Of a DNA stretch of 5,463 nt, positions 1 through 5,408 are shown piece by piece; the first letter of the stretch is position 1, and each line of letters begins with the position of its first letter. Origin of the DNA: CBDUBU01 sp965365465 (GTDB lineage: Bacteria; Bacteroidota; Rhodothermia; Rhodothermales; DASSAV01). The notes below the pieces were generated by a model. That model was not told the origin of the DNA, searched no databases, and saw only the letters and a program-made list of their open reading frames with translations. Made by a program: the position numbers and the translations under genes. The stretch covers positions 1 to 5,463 of the forward strand of contig CBDUBU010000278.1 of NCBI GenBank assembly GCA_965365465.1, read 5' to 3'.

Positions 1-384
1 CCACAGACGGGTCGCTCGCTGCCGGAAGCCAACTGGGTGTGGTCTGCGCAGGGTGTCGTCAATATGCATGTGCCGGAGCGATGGGGCTACGTGCAGTTCG
101 CGCCGCCTCGATCCGACACGGCCGCGATCGCATTCGTCGAGAACCCCAACGAGCGCGTGAAATGGGCGCTGCGCCGGCTCTACTACCGGCAGCGTGACCA
201 CCGCAGCACTCACGGTCGCTATGCCGCCACGCTGGGCGCCCTTGACGGCGACGAGATCACCGTTGACGGCCTTGATTTTCAGCCGGAAATGCAGGCTACG
301 CAGGATCTATACCAGATCAGCACCCCCGGCTTTGGCGGCAGCACCGTCCACATCCGCCACGATGGCAGGGTTTGGGTGGAGTAG
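1..384 (+). CDS. CBM9-like carbohydrate-binding protein, C-terminal part (5' end outside window)
   Basis: The reading frame is open from the first base and stops at 382-384, giving 127 residues of a protein whose start lies upstream. The visible part begins with the block NWVWSAQGVVNMHVPERWGY followed by VQFA. This is the typical end of the family-9-like carbohydrate-binding (CBM9-like, DOMON-related) domain found in many Bacteroidota secreted proteins. After it comes a helical stretch (NERVKWALRRLYYRQRDHRS, then THGRYA) and a short beta-rich tail ending in an IRHDGRVWVE motif, both usual in this family. Such proteins are generally exported and bind sugars or polysaccharide fragments. The signal peptide and the first half of the binding domain are not visible, so ligand and localisation cannot be judged. 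The assignment rests on motif memory, not on a search. Confidence 0.8.
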   Translation, partial: PQTGRSLPEANWVWSAQGVVNMHVPERWGYVQFAPPRSDTAAIAFVENPNERVKWALRRLYYRQRDHRSTHGRYAATLGALDGDEITVDGLDFQPEMQATQDLYQISTPGFGGSTVHIRHDGRVWVE

Positions 385-401
385 ATTGCAGGCAAGAACG
401 A

Positions 402-430
402 TCCGGCGCCATGCATAACGTTGCGCCGGA
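402..430 (+). terminator. Possible 3' hairpin of the CBM9-like gene
   Basis: A perfect 8-bp inverted repeat (TCCGGCGC at 402-409 and GCGCCGGA at 423-430, 13-nt loop) starts 18 bases after the upstream stop codon. It has no T-run after it, so it is not a classical intrinsic terminator. It may stabilise the 3' end of the mRNA or assist factor-dependent termination. Confidence 0.4.
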
Positions 431-518
431 GATTGACCAGTATAGCTTCCTGTTGTACATTATCAGATCCAACACGGGATCCTCACCGGTAGACAAAGGG
501 GCCGCAAGGAGTCAGACG

Positions 519-545
519 TTTGGAACCGTTCTTCATACATCTTTG
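519..545 (+). promoter_or_regulatory. Possible promoter of tRNA-Leu
   Basis: TTTG at 519-522 and CATCTTTG at 538-545 resemble the Bacteroidota TTTG / TAnnTTTG promoter elements and sit just upstream of the tRNA start at 560. The 15-bp spacing is shorter than the usual 19-21 and the first base of the second element is wrong. This is a weak call based mainly on position. Confidence 0.25.
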
Positions 546-559
546 TTGCTCAACGCCCT

Positions 560-646
560 GCCCGGGTGGCGGAACCGGTAGACGCATGCGACTCAAAATC
601 GTATGTCCGTAAGGACGTGGGGGTTCGAGTCCCCCCCCGGGTACCA
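560..646 (+). tRNA. tRNA-Leu (anticodon CAA)
   Basis: This is a complete class II tRNA of 87 nt. The acceptor stem is GCCCGGG (560-566) with CCCGGGT (636-642), so the first pair is G1-U72 instead of a Watson-Crick pair. The discriminator is A643 and CCA is encoded at 644-646. The anticodon stem TGCGA/TCGTA (587-591, 599-603) holds the loop CTCAAAA with anticodon CAA at 594-596, reading UUG leucine codons. The long variable arm GTCC-GTAA-GGAC (605-616) and the A73 discriminator are the standard identity features of bacterial tRNA-Leu. The T arm is GGGGG-TTCGAGT-CCCCC (619-635). It stands alone, followed at once by a terminator, and is probably transcribed as a single-gene unit. Confidence 0.97.
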
Positions 647-650
647 GACA

Positions 651-684
651 AAGCCCGCTTCCAGTAAAGGAGGCGGGCTTTTTT
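651..684 (+). terminator. Intrinsic terminator after tRNA-Leu
   Basis: A stem of up to 12 bp (651-662 paired with 669-680, core AAGCCCGC/GCGGGCTT, one G-U pair, loop AGTAAA) is followed by a run of six T ending at 684. It starts four bases after the CCA end of the tRNA and is a textbook factor-independent terminator for the tRNA transcript. Confidence 0.92.
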
Positions 685-778
685 CATACCGGATCTCTCA
701 ACCTTGTAGTCGGGGCATTATGGCCCACCGGTGCTTGCGTCCTACTGGCAAGATAGGCAGAGACTGAGATGGGCTGCA

Positions 779-814
779 ACATTACCCGGCTATGGGGCCG
801 CTGCAACGTAATGT
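779..814. repeat. Dyad between tRNA-Leu terminator and ester cyclase gene
   Basis: ACATTAC (779-785) and GTAATGT (808-814) form a perfect 7-bp inverted repeat that encloses a second short dyad, CGGC (787-790) with GCCG (797-800). The same stretch carries a direct repeat, GCTGCAAC, at 773-780 and 800-807. It begins 15 bases beyond the stop of the minus-strand cyclase gene, so it may form the 3' structure of that mRNA. It lacks a T-run on either strand. Confidence 0.4.
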
Positions 815-829
815 CAGGCGTTTTCCTGC

Positions 830-1258
830 CTATGCAGTTGTTGCTTCACCAGCGCCAAGTTGCTGCATTAACCCGAGCAAGTCCTCTTCCCGCCAATACT
901 CGGCAACCTTGCCTCCATCGAGGTGCGCAATAAAGATTCCCGGAATGCGAACCCGCTTCCCTGTTGCCGGGATGCCCATTAGTGAACCTGTGTGATCAGC
1001 CTCGAAAACATACCGCATAACGACCTTATCGCCCTCACTAACGATGTCCTCGACTGACCGGTGCGCGTTGCTAAAGGCTGTGCGCAGCGCGGCAGCAAAC
1101 AGCCGAACGCCCTCCGGGCCATCCGGAATGCCATAGCCCTGCCACGGATGCGCGTGAAAGTCATCGGATACCAGCTCGGCTGCGGCATCACCGTTGAACT
1201 TCTCAAACAACGCTTCTGCAAAGCGTGCTACGATGGTCACATTTGTTTGTGTTGACAT
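830..1258 (-). CDS. SnoaL-like / NTF2-fold ester cyclase family protein
   Basis: This gene encodes 142 residues. The ATG at 1258 was chosen because GGAGG lies 8 bases before it. A GTG at 1273 is in frame but overlaps that ribosome-binding site, so it is unlikely to be the start. The sequence fits the SnoaL-like polyketide cyclase (ester cyclase) group of the NTF2 cone fold. It shows an N-terminal helix pair (VARFAEALFEKFNGD), a DDFHAHP block near residue 33, EGDKVVMRYVFEADHTG near 75-91, GIPATGKRV near 95-103, and a C-terminal DGGKVAEYWREED (about 114-126) followed by LLGLMQQLG. The length matches single-domain members. Known relatives include polyketide ring cyclases, but most small stand-alone members have no established substrate, so only the fold family is claimed. 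There are no polyketide genes nearby, and it is probably a single-gene unit divergent from the desaturase. Confidence 0.85.
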   Translation of the reverse strand: MSTQTNVTIVARFAEALFEKFNGDAAAELVSDDFHAHPWQGYGIPDGPEGVRLFAAALRTAFSNAHRSVEDIVSEGDKVVMRYVFEADHTGSLMGIPATGKRVRIPGIFIAHLDGGKVAEYWREEDLLGLMQQLGAGEATTA

Positions 1259-1637
1259 GGGGCGTGCCTCCACAGATTGTCTGGAAATACTGGTAAATGA
1301 ATGTACTTGTATCAGAGGGCGCCTGCACAGGTAGAGCGCCTCCGATGGGCTGTGATGGAAAAAGCCGCTTCGAACGCACGATCAGACGTGTTCTTGCCTG
1401 CCCAGGTTGCGTGGTCGTAGAGGCGCCGGTAAAAAATGACCACAGCGCCCTCCGCCCTCAAAGAAACCAAGTCTTCGCATACCGGTTATATTTTTATTAT
1501 TCATGGCTACCCGTTCGTACGCGCAGCGCCGGAAGCCCACCGTTCGTTGCGCCTTCATGGTTTCTGCCCTCCCCACCGGTTGACCTGCGGCTGCTATGCC
1601 CGCGTTCAGTCAGGTCACCGCATCCCGTCGTTTTCGT
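1259..1637. other. Divergent intergenic region between cyclase and desaturase genes
   Basis: These 379 bases separate two genes transcribed away from each other, so they should contain both promoters. The open frames across them overlap on both strands and look like random translations, with no recognisable motif. The only marked compositional feature is an AT-rich island at 1486-1501 in otherwise GC-rich DNA. It lies about 140 bases before the likely desaturase start. I see no convincing -35/-10 pair, terminator or RNA gene. Confidence 0.6.
1486..1501 (+). promoter_or_regulatory. AT-rich island, possible desaturase promoter element
   Basis: TATATTTT (1487-1494) inside TTATATTTTTATTATT is close to the Bacteroidota -7 element TAnnTTTG, differing at the last base. 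It is the only AT block in the intergenic region. No TTTG is found at the expected distance upstream, so this is a candidate only. If used, it would give the desaturase a leader of more than 130 nt. Confidence 0.25.
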
Positions 1638-2741
1638 ATGTCGAGCGCAAAGGTCCGGTTTGCCAGAAAAGATCCTGCTCTGTTCGTTAAGGAAGTCAAG
1701 GCGCAGGTAGCGGCGTATTTTGATGAAACCGGACGTTCGCGGCACGCGGACTACCGGATGGTATTGAAAACCATCGTTTTAGTCTCGGTGACGTTCGGCG
1801 CCTACGCGCTGATCCTGAGCAACCAATTCGGATCGTGGGCCATGCTCGGCCTTGCCATGTTGATGGGCGCAGGACTAGCGGGAATCGGCTTTTCCGTTTC
1901 TCATGATGCATTGCACGGCGCTTATTCGGCCAACCCGCTCGTCAACCGGTTTATCGGCTACAGTTTTGATCTGGTTGGCGCCAACGGGTATATGTGGAAG
2001 ATTACGCACAATGTCATCCACCACACCTACACCAATATTCCCGGCATCGACGAGGACCTGGCCGTGTCGCCGCTGATTCGCCTCTCGCCGCGTAACCCGC
2101 TGCTGCCGATCCACCGTTACCAGCACTTCTTTGCTTTTCTGGCCTACAGCTTTGCCACCCTGAACTGGATCTTTTTCAAGGATTACAAATGTTTCCTGAT
2201 GCGTGATATCGGGCCTTACCGTGGCAAGTCGCATCCACGCTCCGAGGTCATCACGCTGATTGCGACGAAACTCTTCGTGTATGGATATACTATCGTGATC
2301 CCCCTGTTCGTGCTGGATATTGCCTGGTGGCAGTTCGTGATCGGATTTCTGGCAATGCACCTTACGGCAGGGTTGATTCTCGGCGTGATTTTCCAGCTAG
2401 CGCATGTGGTGGAAGGAACGGAGTTTCCCATGCCGGATGACGAGGGGGTGATGGAGCACACCTGGCTCGTGCATGAAATGCTGACTACGGCTGACTTCGC
2501 GCAGGGAAACAGGTTGCTCTCGTGGTACATCGGCGGGCTGAACTTTCAGATCGAGCATCACCTGTTTCCGCAGGTATGCAGCATTCATTATCCGGAGATC
2601 AGCCACATTGTACGGGAGGTGGCCGAAAAGCACCATATTCCCTACAACAACCACCCGACGCTGCGGGCAGCCATCCGGTCGCACTATACGATGCTGAAAC
2701 AGCTTGGTCGCCCGACGCTTGCGGGCCTGATGCCGGCGTGA
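1638..2741 (+). CDS. Membrane fatty acid (acyl-CoA / delta-6-like) desaturase
   Basis: This gene encodes 367 residues from the ATG at 1638. A second in-frame ATG at 1596 adds 14 residues; neither has a clear Shine-Dalgarno. The inner start is preferred because relatives begin close to the KVRFARKD segment. All three histidine boxes of the di-iron membrane desaturases are present: HDALH at residues 89-93, HNVIHH at 124-129, and the QIEHH variant of the third box at 304-308. The QxxHH form with a downstream LFP is typical of the delta-6/linoleoyl-CoA-like branch. No cytochrome b5 domain is fused, as usual for bacterial members. Hydrophobic segments lie near residues 45-90, 164-182 and 214-260. 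The enzyme should insert a double bond into membrane acyl chains using O2 and an external electron donor, raising membrane fluidity. Regiospecificity cannot be read from the sequence. It is a lone gene with no partner reductase in the window. Confidence 0.93.
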   Translation: MSSAKVRFARKDPALFVKEVKAQVAAYFDETGRSRHADYRMVLKTIVLVSVTFGAYALILSNQFGSWAMLGLAMLMGAGLAGIGFSVSHDALHGAYSANPLVNRFIGYSFDLVGANGYMWKITHNVIHHTYTNIPGIDEDLAVSPLIRLSPRNPLLPIHRYQHFFAFLAYSFATLNWIFFKDYKCFLMRDIGPYRGKSHPRSEVITLIATKLFVYGYTIVIPLFVLDIAWWQFVIGFLAMHLTAGLILGVIFQLAHVVEGTEFPMPDDEGVMEHTWLVHEMLTTADFAQGNRLLSWYIGGLNFQIEHHLFPQVCSIHYPEISHIVREVAEKHHIPYNNHPTLRAAIRSHYTMLKQLGRPTLAGLMPA

Positions 2742-2757
2742 ACCTGCCGAAATAGCA

Positions 2758-2793
2758 GCGGGGAGCGCCGGACTGTGATCCGAGGCTCCCCGC
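2758..2793. terminator. Hairpin between convergent desaturase and helicase genes
   Basis: GCGGGGAGC (2758-2766) pairs with GCTCCCCGC (2785-2793) over 9 bp. An inner CGGA/TCCG stem (2769-2772, 2779-2782) extends the hairpin above a small internal loop. It lies 16 bases after the desaturase stop and 35 bases beyond the helicase stop, so it could end transcripts from both sides. Neither strand has a good T-run after it, which makes intrinsic termination uncertain. Confidence 0.5.
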
Positions 2794-2795
2794 AT

Positions 2796-2813
2796 GACGG
2801 CATTCCGTCTTTC
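2796..2813 (+). terminator. Second short hairpin after the desaturase gene
   Basis: GACGG (2796-2800) and CCGTC (2805-2809) form a 5-bp stem with a CATT loop, followed by a short TTT. It sits two bases after the larger hairpin. It may act with it as a tandem terminator on the plus strand, though the stem is short and the T-run minimal. Confidence 0.3.
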
Positions 2814-2828
2814 CCTGATCGAGGCCAA

Positions 2829-4076
2829 CTAATTTCTTTGCGCCCGGCGCGGGTTGTTACGCCCACCGCCGCTTCCGTGGCTGGCCCGTCCCCTGGGCTG
2901 CCTCGGCGCTGCGCTCGCATCGTTCTCCTGCGTCGCTGCGTCGGACTGGAAGTCGGTGTAGACCTTGCGGGTGAGCCGCTGGCCCGTATGCTTTTCGATG
3001 GCTTTCAGGTACGCCTCTTCCTCTCTGGCTACGAACGTGATGGCCTCCCCGCTTTCCTGGGCGCGGCCCGTTCGTCCGATGCGATGGATGTAATCTTCGG
3101 CCTGGTTAGGCGTGTCGTAGTTAATGACGTGAGAGATTGAATCCACGTCGATCCCACGAGCGGCAATGTCGGTGGCTACAAGGATGCGAAAACGCCCGTT
3201 TTTGAATCCATCGAGGGCGCGCTGGCGCTGTCCCTGCGAACGATTCGAGTGCATGACGGCAGCCGAAAATCCCTGCTGTGTGAGCTTTTTGGCGATGCGG
3301 TCGGCCCGGTGCTTCGTGCGGGAGAAAACGAGCACGTTATCTACCTCTTCGTTCTGGAGCACGTGGAGCAGCAGTTCCATTTTCCGGTCCTGCGCAACGG
3401 CGCATACCTGCTGTATGACGGATTCTGCCGGATTGCGGCGCTCTCCGACCTCGACGAATTCCGGATTGGTGAGGATACTGCGACCGAGCGCCAGAACGGA
3501 ATCCGGCATGGTTGCCGAGAACAAGAGCGTCTGGCGCTTCCGGGGGACGACAGCAATGATTTTCTTTATGTCGTTGATGAAGCCCATGTCGAGCATCCGG
3601 TCAGCTTCATCGAGCACGAGGATTTCGATCTGCGAGAGGTCGAGGGTTCCCCGGTCGAGGTGATCGAGCAGCCGACCCGGCGTGGCGACGACGATATCCG
3701 CGCCGCGCCGCAAGCCATGAAGCTGCGGCCCCATGGGAACGCCGCCAAAGACAGCCAGGCTGCGAAACCCGGTGAACCGGCCGTAGGTGCGAACGGATTC
3801 TTCTACCTGCAACGCCAGCTCGCGCGTCGGGGTGACGATAAGGGCGCGAACCGGCCGCGTGCGGCTCTGCTGCCGGTTTTCGGCCAGTCTGTCGAGCAGG
3901 GGCAGCACAAAAGCCGCCGTCTTGCCAGTGCCGGTCTGGGCGCATCCGATAACGTCGCGCCCTGCCTTGCCGACGGGAATCGTCGCTATCTGAACAGGGG
4001 TGGGGGTAGTATATCCAACTTCAAGAATGCCTTGAAGAATTTTCTCGGACAGTCCGAGAGACTGAAAAGTTATCAT
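2829..4076 (-). CDS. DEAD-box ATP-dependent RNA helicase (RhlE-type)
   Basis: This gene encodes 415 residues and contains every motif of the DEAD-box family in order. These are the Q motif (F4, then GYTTPTPVQ ending at 29), motif I AQTGTGKT 46-53, Ia PTRELA 83-88, GG 111-112, Ib TPGR 132-135, II DEAD 156-159 and III SAT 187-189. They continue with IV LVFSRT 249-254, V ATDIAARGID 301-310 and VI HRIGRTGR 331-338. The two RecA-like domains are followed by a short disordered basic tail (about 376-415) rich in R, G, S and Q, as in RhlE-group proteins, where such tails bind RNA. It should unwind short RNA duplexes using ATP in the cytoplasm, in ribosome assembly or RNA turnover and often during cold growth. 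Exact substrate and subgroup are inferred. The ATG at 4076 follows an A-rich stretch without a Shine-Dalgarno. It is a single gene, convergent with the desaturase. Confidence 0.95.
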   Translation of the reverse strand: MITFQSLGLSEKILQGILEVGYTTPTPVQIATIPVGKAGRDVIGCAQTGTGKTAAFVLPLLDRLAENRQQSRTRPVRALIVTPTRELALQVEESVRTYGRFTGFRSLAVFGGVPMGPQLHGLRRGADIVVATPGRLLDHLDRGTLDLSQIEILVLDEADRMLDMGFINDIKKIIAVVPRKRQTLLFSATMPDSVLALGRSILTNPEFVEVGERRNPAESVIQQVCAVAQDRKMELLLHVLQNEEVDNVLVFSRTKHRADRIAKKLTQQGFSAAVMHSNRSQGQRQRALDGFKNGRFRILVATDIAARGIDVDSISHVINYDTPNQAEDYIHRIGRTGRAQESGEAITFVAREEEAYLKAIEKHTGQRLTRKVYTDFQSDAATQENDASAAPRQPRGRASHGSGGGRNNPRRAQRN

Positions 4077-4466
4077 ACGTGTTTTTCAGAGGAAAGTGTG
4101 CAGACATACGGGATTTCCCTGCCTGCCGTGTTAAAGACGTGCTATCGGGGATCTGCCGGGAAGGGCAGCATGACCAGCCATACATCGAGAAAAGATGCTG
4201 GGGTCGAGGATTTGCGTCGTGCAAAAACCGGCCGGATAGTGGCATTCGCAAGATGAATCATTTCTCCTGCAAGAGCACGACCGGACATCCCGGAAAGCGG
4301 GTCCAGTAAGGGTCCGCTACCGAAACGTGTAAAGAACCGGGAACGGCGAAGAAGAGGTTATAAGCCGGGAGATATGTTTTGTTTCCCGCAGGGTCATTGG
4401 AAAGCAATGCGCGTCTGGATCGCAGGCAAGGCCGGAAATGTAACGGAAAAGATAAACGTACTTTTT
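4077..4466. other. Non-coding region upstream of the helicase gene
   Basis: These 390 bases show no credible gene on either strand. The short open frames antisense or parallel to the helicase have no recognisable motifs. Two hairpins are visible when read on the plus strand. GCGGGTCC (4297-4304) pairs with GGGTCCGC (4310-4317), allowing two G-U pairs, and CGGGA (4366-4370) pairs with TCCCG (4384-4388). The helicase promoter must lie here or further upstream on the minus strand, but I cannot place it firmly. Confidence 0.5.
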
Positions 4467-4499
4467 TTTGTAAACGGATTACTCACCTGTCTGCCTTTG
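4467..4499 (+). promoter_or_regulatory. Bacteroidota-like promoter for the candidate small RNA
   Basis: TTTG at 4467-4470 (end of an eight-T run) and TGCCTTTG at 4492-4499 match the TTTG / TAnnTTTG pattern except for G in place of A in the second position. The spacing is 21 bp, inside the expected range. The predicted start of transcription is about 4505. A TATTAT at 4504-4509 could instead act as a sigma-70-type -10, but it has no matching -35. Confidence 0.4.
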
Positions 4500-4504
4500 T
4501 GTGT

Positions 4505-4617
4505 ATTATAGACAGTAGAGCAACTCGTTCAGGCGTTCTGCCTGACTTGTTGGGTGGGAATAGCCGAGTCTTCGGCGGAAAACCTGGCTTCGTGGTGGGG
4601 GCCAGGTTTTTTCTTTT
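4505..4617 (+). ncRNA. Candidate structured small RNA of unknown family
   Basis: A promoter-like element is followed within about 110 nt by three successive hairpins and a strong terminator, with no coding capacity of note. Hairpin 1 is TCAGGC-GTTCT-GCCTGA (4529-4545) with an outer CAAC/GTTG pair (4521-4524, 4549-4552) separated by an internal loop. Hairpin 2 is GCCGA-GTCT-TCGGC (4563-4576), joined by the purine-rich single strand GGGTGGGAATA. Hairpin 3 is the terminator. I compared it by eye with SRP RNA, tmRNA, RNase P, 6S RNA and common riboswitches and found no match. The SRP GGAA-tetraloop consensus is absent. It could be an independent sRNA or a terminated leader for genes to the right, although only a small hypothetical gene lies there. 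The 5' end is predicted, not known. Confidence 0.5.
4579..4617 (+). terminator. Strong intrinsic terminator of the candidate small RNA
   Basis: AAAACCTGGC (4579-4588) pairs perfectly with GCCAGGTTTT (4601-4610), extendable inward with G-U pairs. It is followed by an almost pure T-run to 4617. The T-run on the plus side is far longer than on the minus side, so the direction is left to right. No ordinary gene ends just upstream, which is why a non-coding transcript is proposed. Confidence 0.9.
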
Positions 4618-4639
4618 AGCCCAATATAGTATTTCTCTA

Positions 4640-4669
4640 TCGTTACAAACCGTTGAGATGTTGTAACGA
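4640..4669. repeat. Perfect 9-bp inverted repeat, operator-like
   Basis: TCGTTACAA (4640-4648) and TTGTAACGA (4661-4669) are exact reverse complements separated by 12 bases. Their centres are 21 bp apart, two helical turns, the geometry typical of a dimeric repressor or activator site. As RNA it would form a stem, but there is no T-run after it. It lies just past the small-RNA terminator, in AT-richer DNA. Confidence 0.6.
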
Positions 4670-4875
4670 CACTGTTTCAATGGTTTTTTGCATTTCCGGT
4701 AATCTTTCCTCCTCCTTTATGGCCATTTCAGGGCAACACTGAAGCAGATTATTGCCGCAAGAGTGTCAATACCCGAAATGAATGCTTCCGGCTCGCAGGA
4801 AAAGATTCGCCGGAAGTCCTTATGCGTCTGCTCCTGGACTACGGGTACAATGCGCCTGAATCCCACGTGCTATAA
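4657..4875 (+). other. Open frame without usable ATG, possible gene relic or non-ATG small gene
   Basis: This frame is open for 72 codons before TAA at 4873-4875, and its second half looks protein-like: AGKDSPEVLMRLLLDYGYNA followed by PESHVL. The only in-frame ATG (4822) would leave 17 residues. A good-looking ATG at 4719 in another frame stops after seven codons. It could be a relic with a lost start or frameshift, a gene using a rare start such as CTG at 4672, or chance. A vague likeness of its LLxGY-type ending to the next small protein is noted but unproven. Confidence 0.2.
4785..4816. repeat. Perfect 8-bp inverted repeat
   Basis: CTTCCGGC (4785-4792) and GCCGGAAG (4809-4816) are exact reverse complements with a 16-base loop. 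No T-run follows. Its role is unknown; it lies inside the ATG-less open frame. Confidence 0.5.
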
Positions 4876-4949
4876 AACATGACACAGGTATTTTCGGTTT
4901 TTATCATGTGTCCGTATGGCGCCAATCGGGAGAAGCCAAATTTTTTTGC

Positions 4950-5159
4950 ATGAAAGCTGTACCTGTAGAACTTGAAGCCATGATTCTGTCAGCCCGCCAG
5001 TATGGGCTTATTCATAGATACCGCCTGTTGCCGGATCTGGTAGAATTGCAATTGTCGGACTCTGTGTTGCAGCTTTCTCCGGGAGACGCGAAATATTTCC
5101 TTCACGGCCTTTTATCAGGATACAGGTTAACTTCGGCCAGAAGCGATACAACCTCCTAG
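4950..5159 (+). CDS. Small hypothetical protein
   Basis: This gene encodes 69 residues from an ATG at 4950, with an in-frame GTG at 4908 as a longer alternative. The inner ATG follows a T-rich stretch with no Shine-Dalgarno close by, as for the desaturase. The product is predicted to be mostly helical and amphipathic, with leucine-rich stretches (RYRLLPDLVELQLSDSVLQL and SPGDAKYFLHGLLSGYRL). It has no signal peptide, transmembrane segment or cysteine cluster. I do not recognise the family. The regular residue pattern argues for a real protein, but the short length and antisense overlap with nothing else leave doubt. It ends 38 bases before the minus-strand tRNA terminator and is therefore convergent with the rRNA-tRNA unit. 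Confidence 0.45.
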   Translation: MKAVPVELEAMILSARQYGLIHRYRLLPDLVELQLSDSVLQLSPGDAKYFLHGLLSGYRLTSARSDTTS

Positions 5160-5191
5160 CTTCAGCACGCGCCGGGGGCAGAGGCCCAATA

Positions 5192-5226
5192 CAACAAAGG
5201 CCGCCCTTCCGTAGAAAGGCGGCCTT
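5192..5226 (-). terminator. Intrinsic terminator of the 23S/tRNA-fMet transcript
   Basis: On the minus strand, AAGGCCGCC (5226-5218) pairs perfectly with GGCGGCCTT (5205-5197). The stem extends inward past one mismatch to a CGTA-region loop, and TTTGTTG follows. It begins seven bases after the tRNA. The T-run is interrupted but adequate, and the position makes it the end of the rRNA-tRNA operon. Confidence 0.85.
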
Positions 5227-5232
5227 GATAAG

Positions 5233-5305
5233 TGGCGGGGGCGGGATTCGAACCCGCGACCTCCAGGTTATGAGCCTGGCGAGCTGCCAGCTGCTCCACC
5301 CCGCG
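5233..5305 (-). tRNA. Initiator tRNA-fMet (anticodon CAT)
   Basis: This is a 73-nt tRNA read on the minus strand, with acceptor CGCGGGG (5305-5299), discriminator A5233 and no encoded CCA (CTT follows). Two features mark it as initiator: an unpaired 1:72 position, here C1 against C72, and an A11-U24 pair in the D stem. The anticodon stem is CCAGG/CCTGG around the loop CTCATAA with CAT at 5272-5270. The usual initiator run of three G-C pairs before the loop is thus changed to A-U, G-C, G-C at 29-31:39-41. The T arm is GCGGG-TTCGAAT-CCCGC. It lies 103 nt behind the 23S 3' end and just before a terminator, so it is probably co-transcribed with the rRNA. Confidence 0.95.
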
Positions 5306-5408
5306 ATGTACGGCACGCCATTAAGCATACCGGAGTATTGACATACTGAGTTTTCCTGTATAGAGCAAAGCCAGGCACGACCTCGAAAGAGGGTACATGT
5401 AAAAAACC

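Noticed and set aside
560..646. tRNA-Leu as an integration site for a mobile element
   Set aside because: No integrase gene and no second copy of the tRNA 3' end were found in the window.
1297..1710. Plus-strand frame of 137 codons upstream of and overlapping the desaturase
   Set aside because: The translation looks random (rich in R, P, S), it has no motif, and it overlaps the start of the real desaturase gene.
1875..2360. Minus-strand frame of 161 codons opposite the desaturase
   Set aside because: It is an antisense shadow of a gene whose histidine boxes are intact.
4101..4135. Minus-strand TTTA / TATGTCTG as the helicase promoter
   Set aside because: It has a 23-bp spacing and mismatches in both elements, too weak to call.
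3249..4256. Long plus-strand open frame of 335 codons opposite the helicase
   Set aside because: It is antisense to a gene with complete DEAD-box motifs, its translation has no recognisable domain, and it arises from codon bias on the true strand.
4505..4617. Small RNA as SRP RNA (4.5S) on size grounds
   Set aside because: The conserved SRP core with its GGAA tetraloop is absent, and the fold is three separate hairpins instead of one long one.
5338..5364. TTGACA...TATAGA, a sigma-70-like promoter reading into the 23S antisense
   Set aside because: The spacer is only 15 bp, the putative -35 is part of a small palindrome (AGTAT-TGAC-ATACT), and there is no gene for it to drive.
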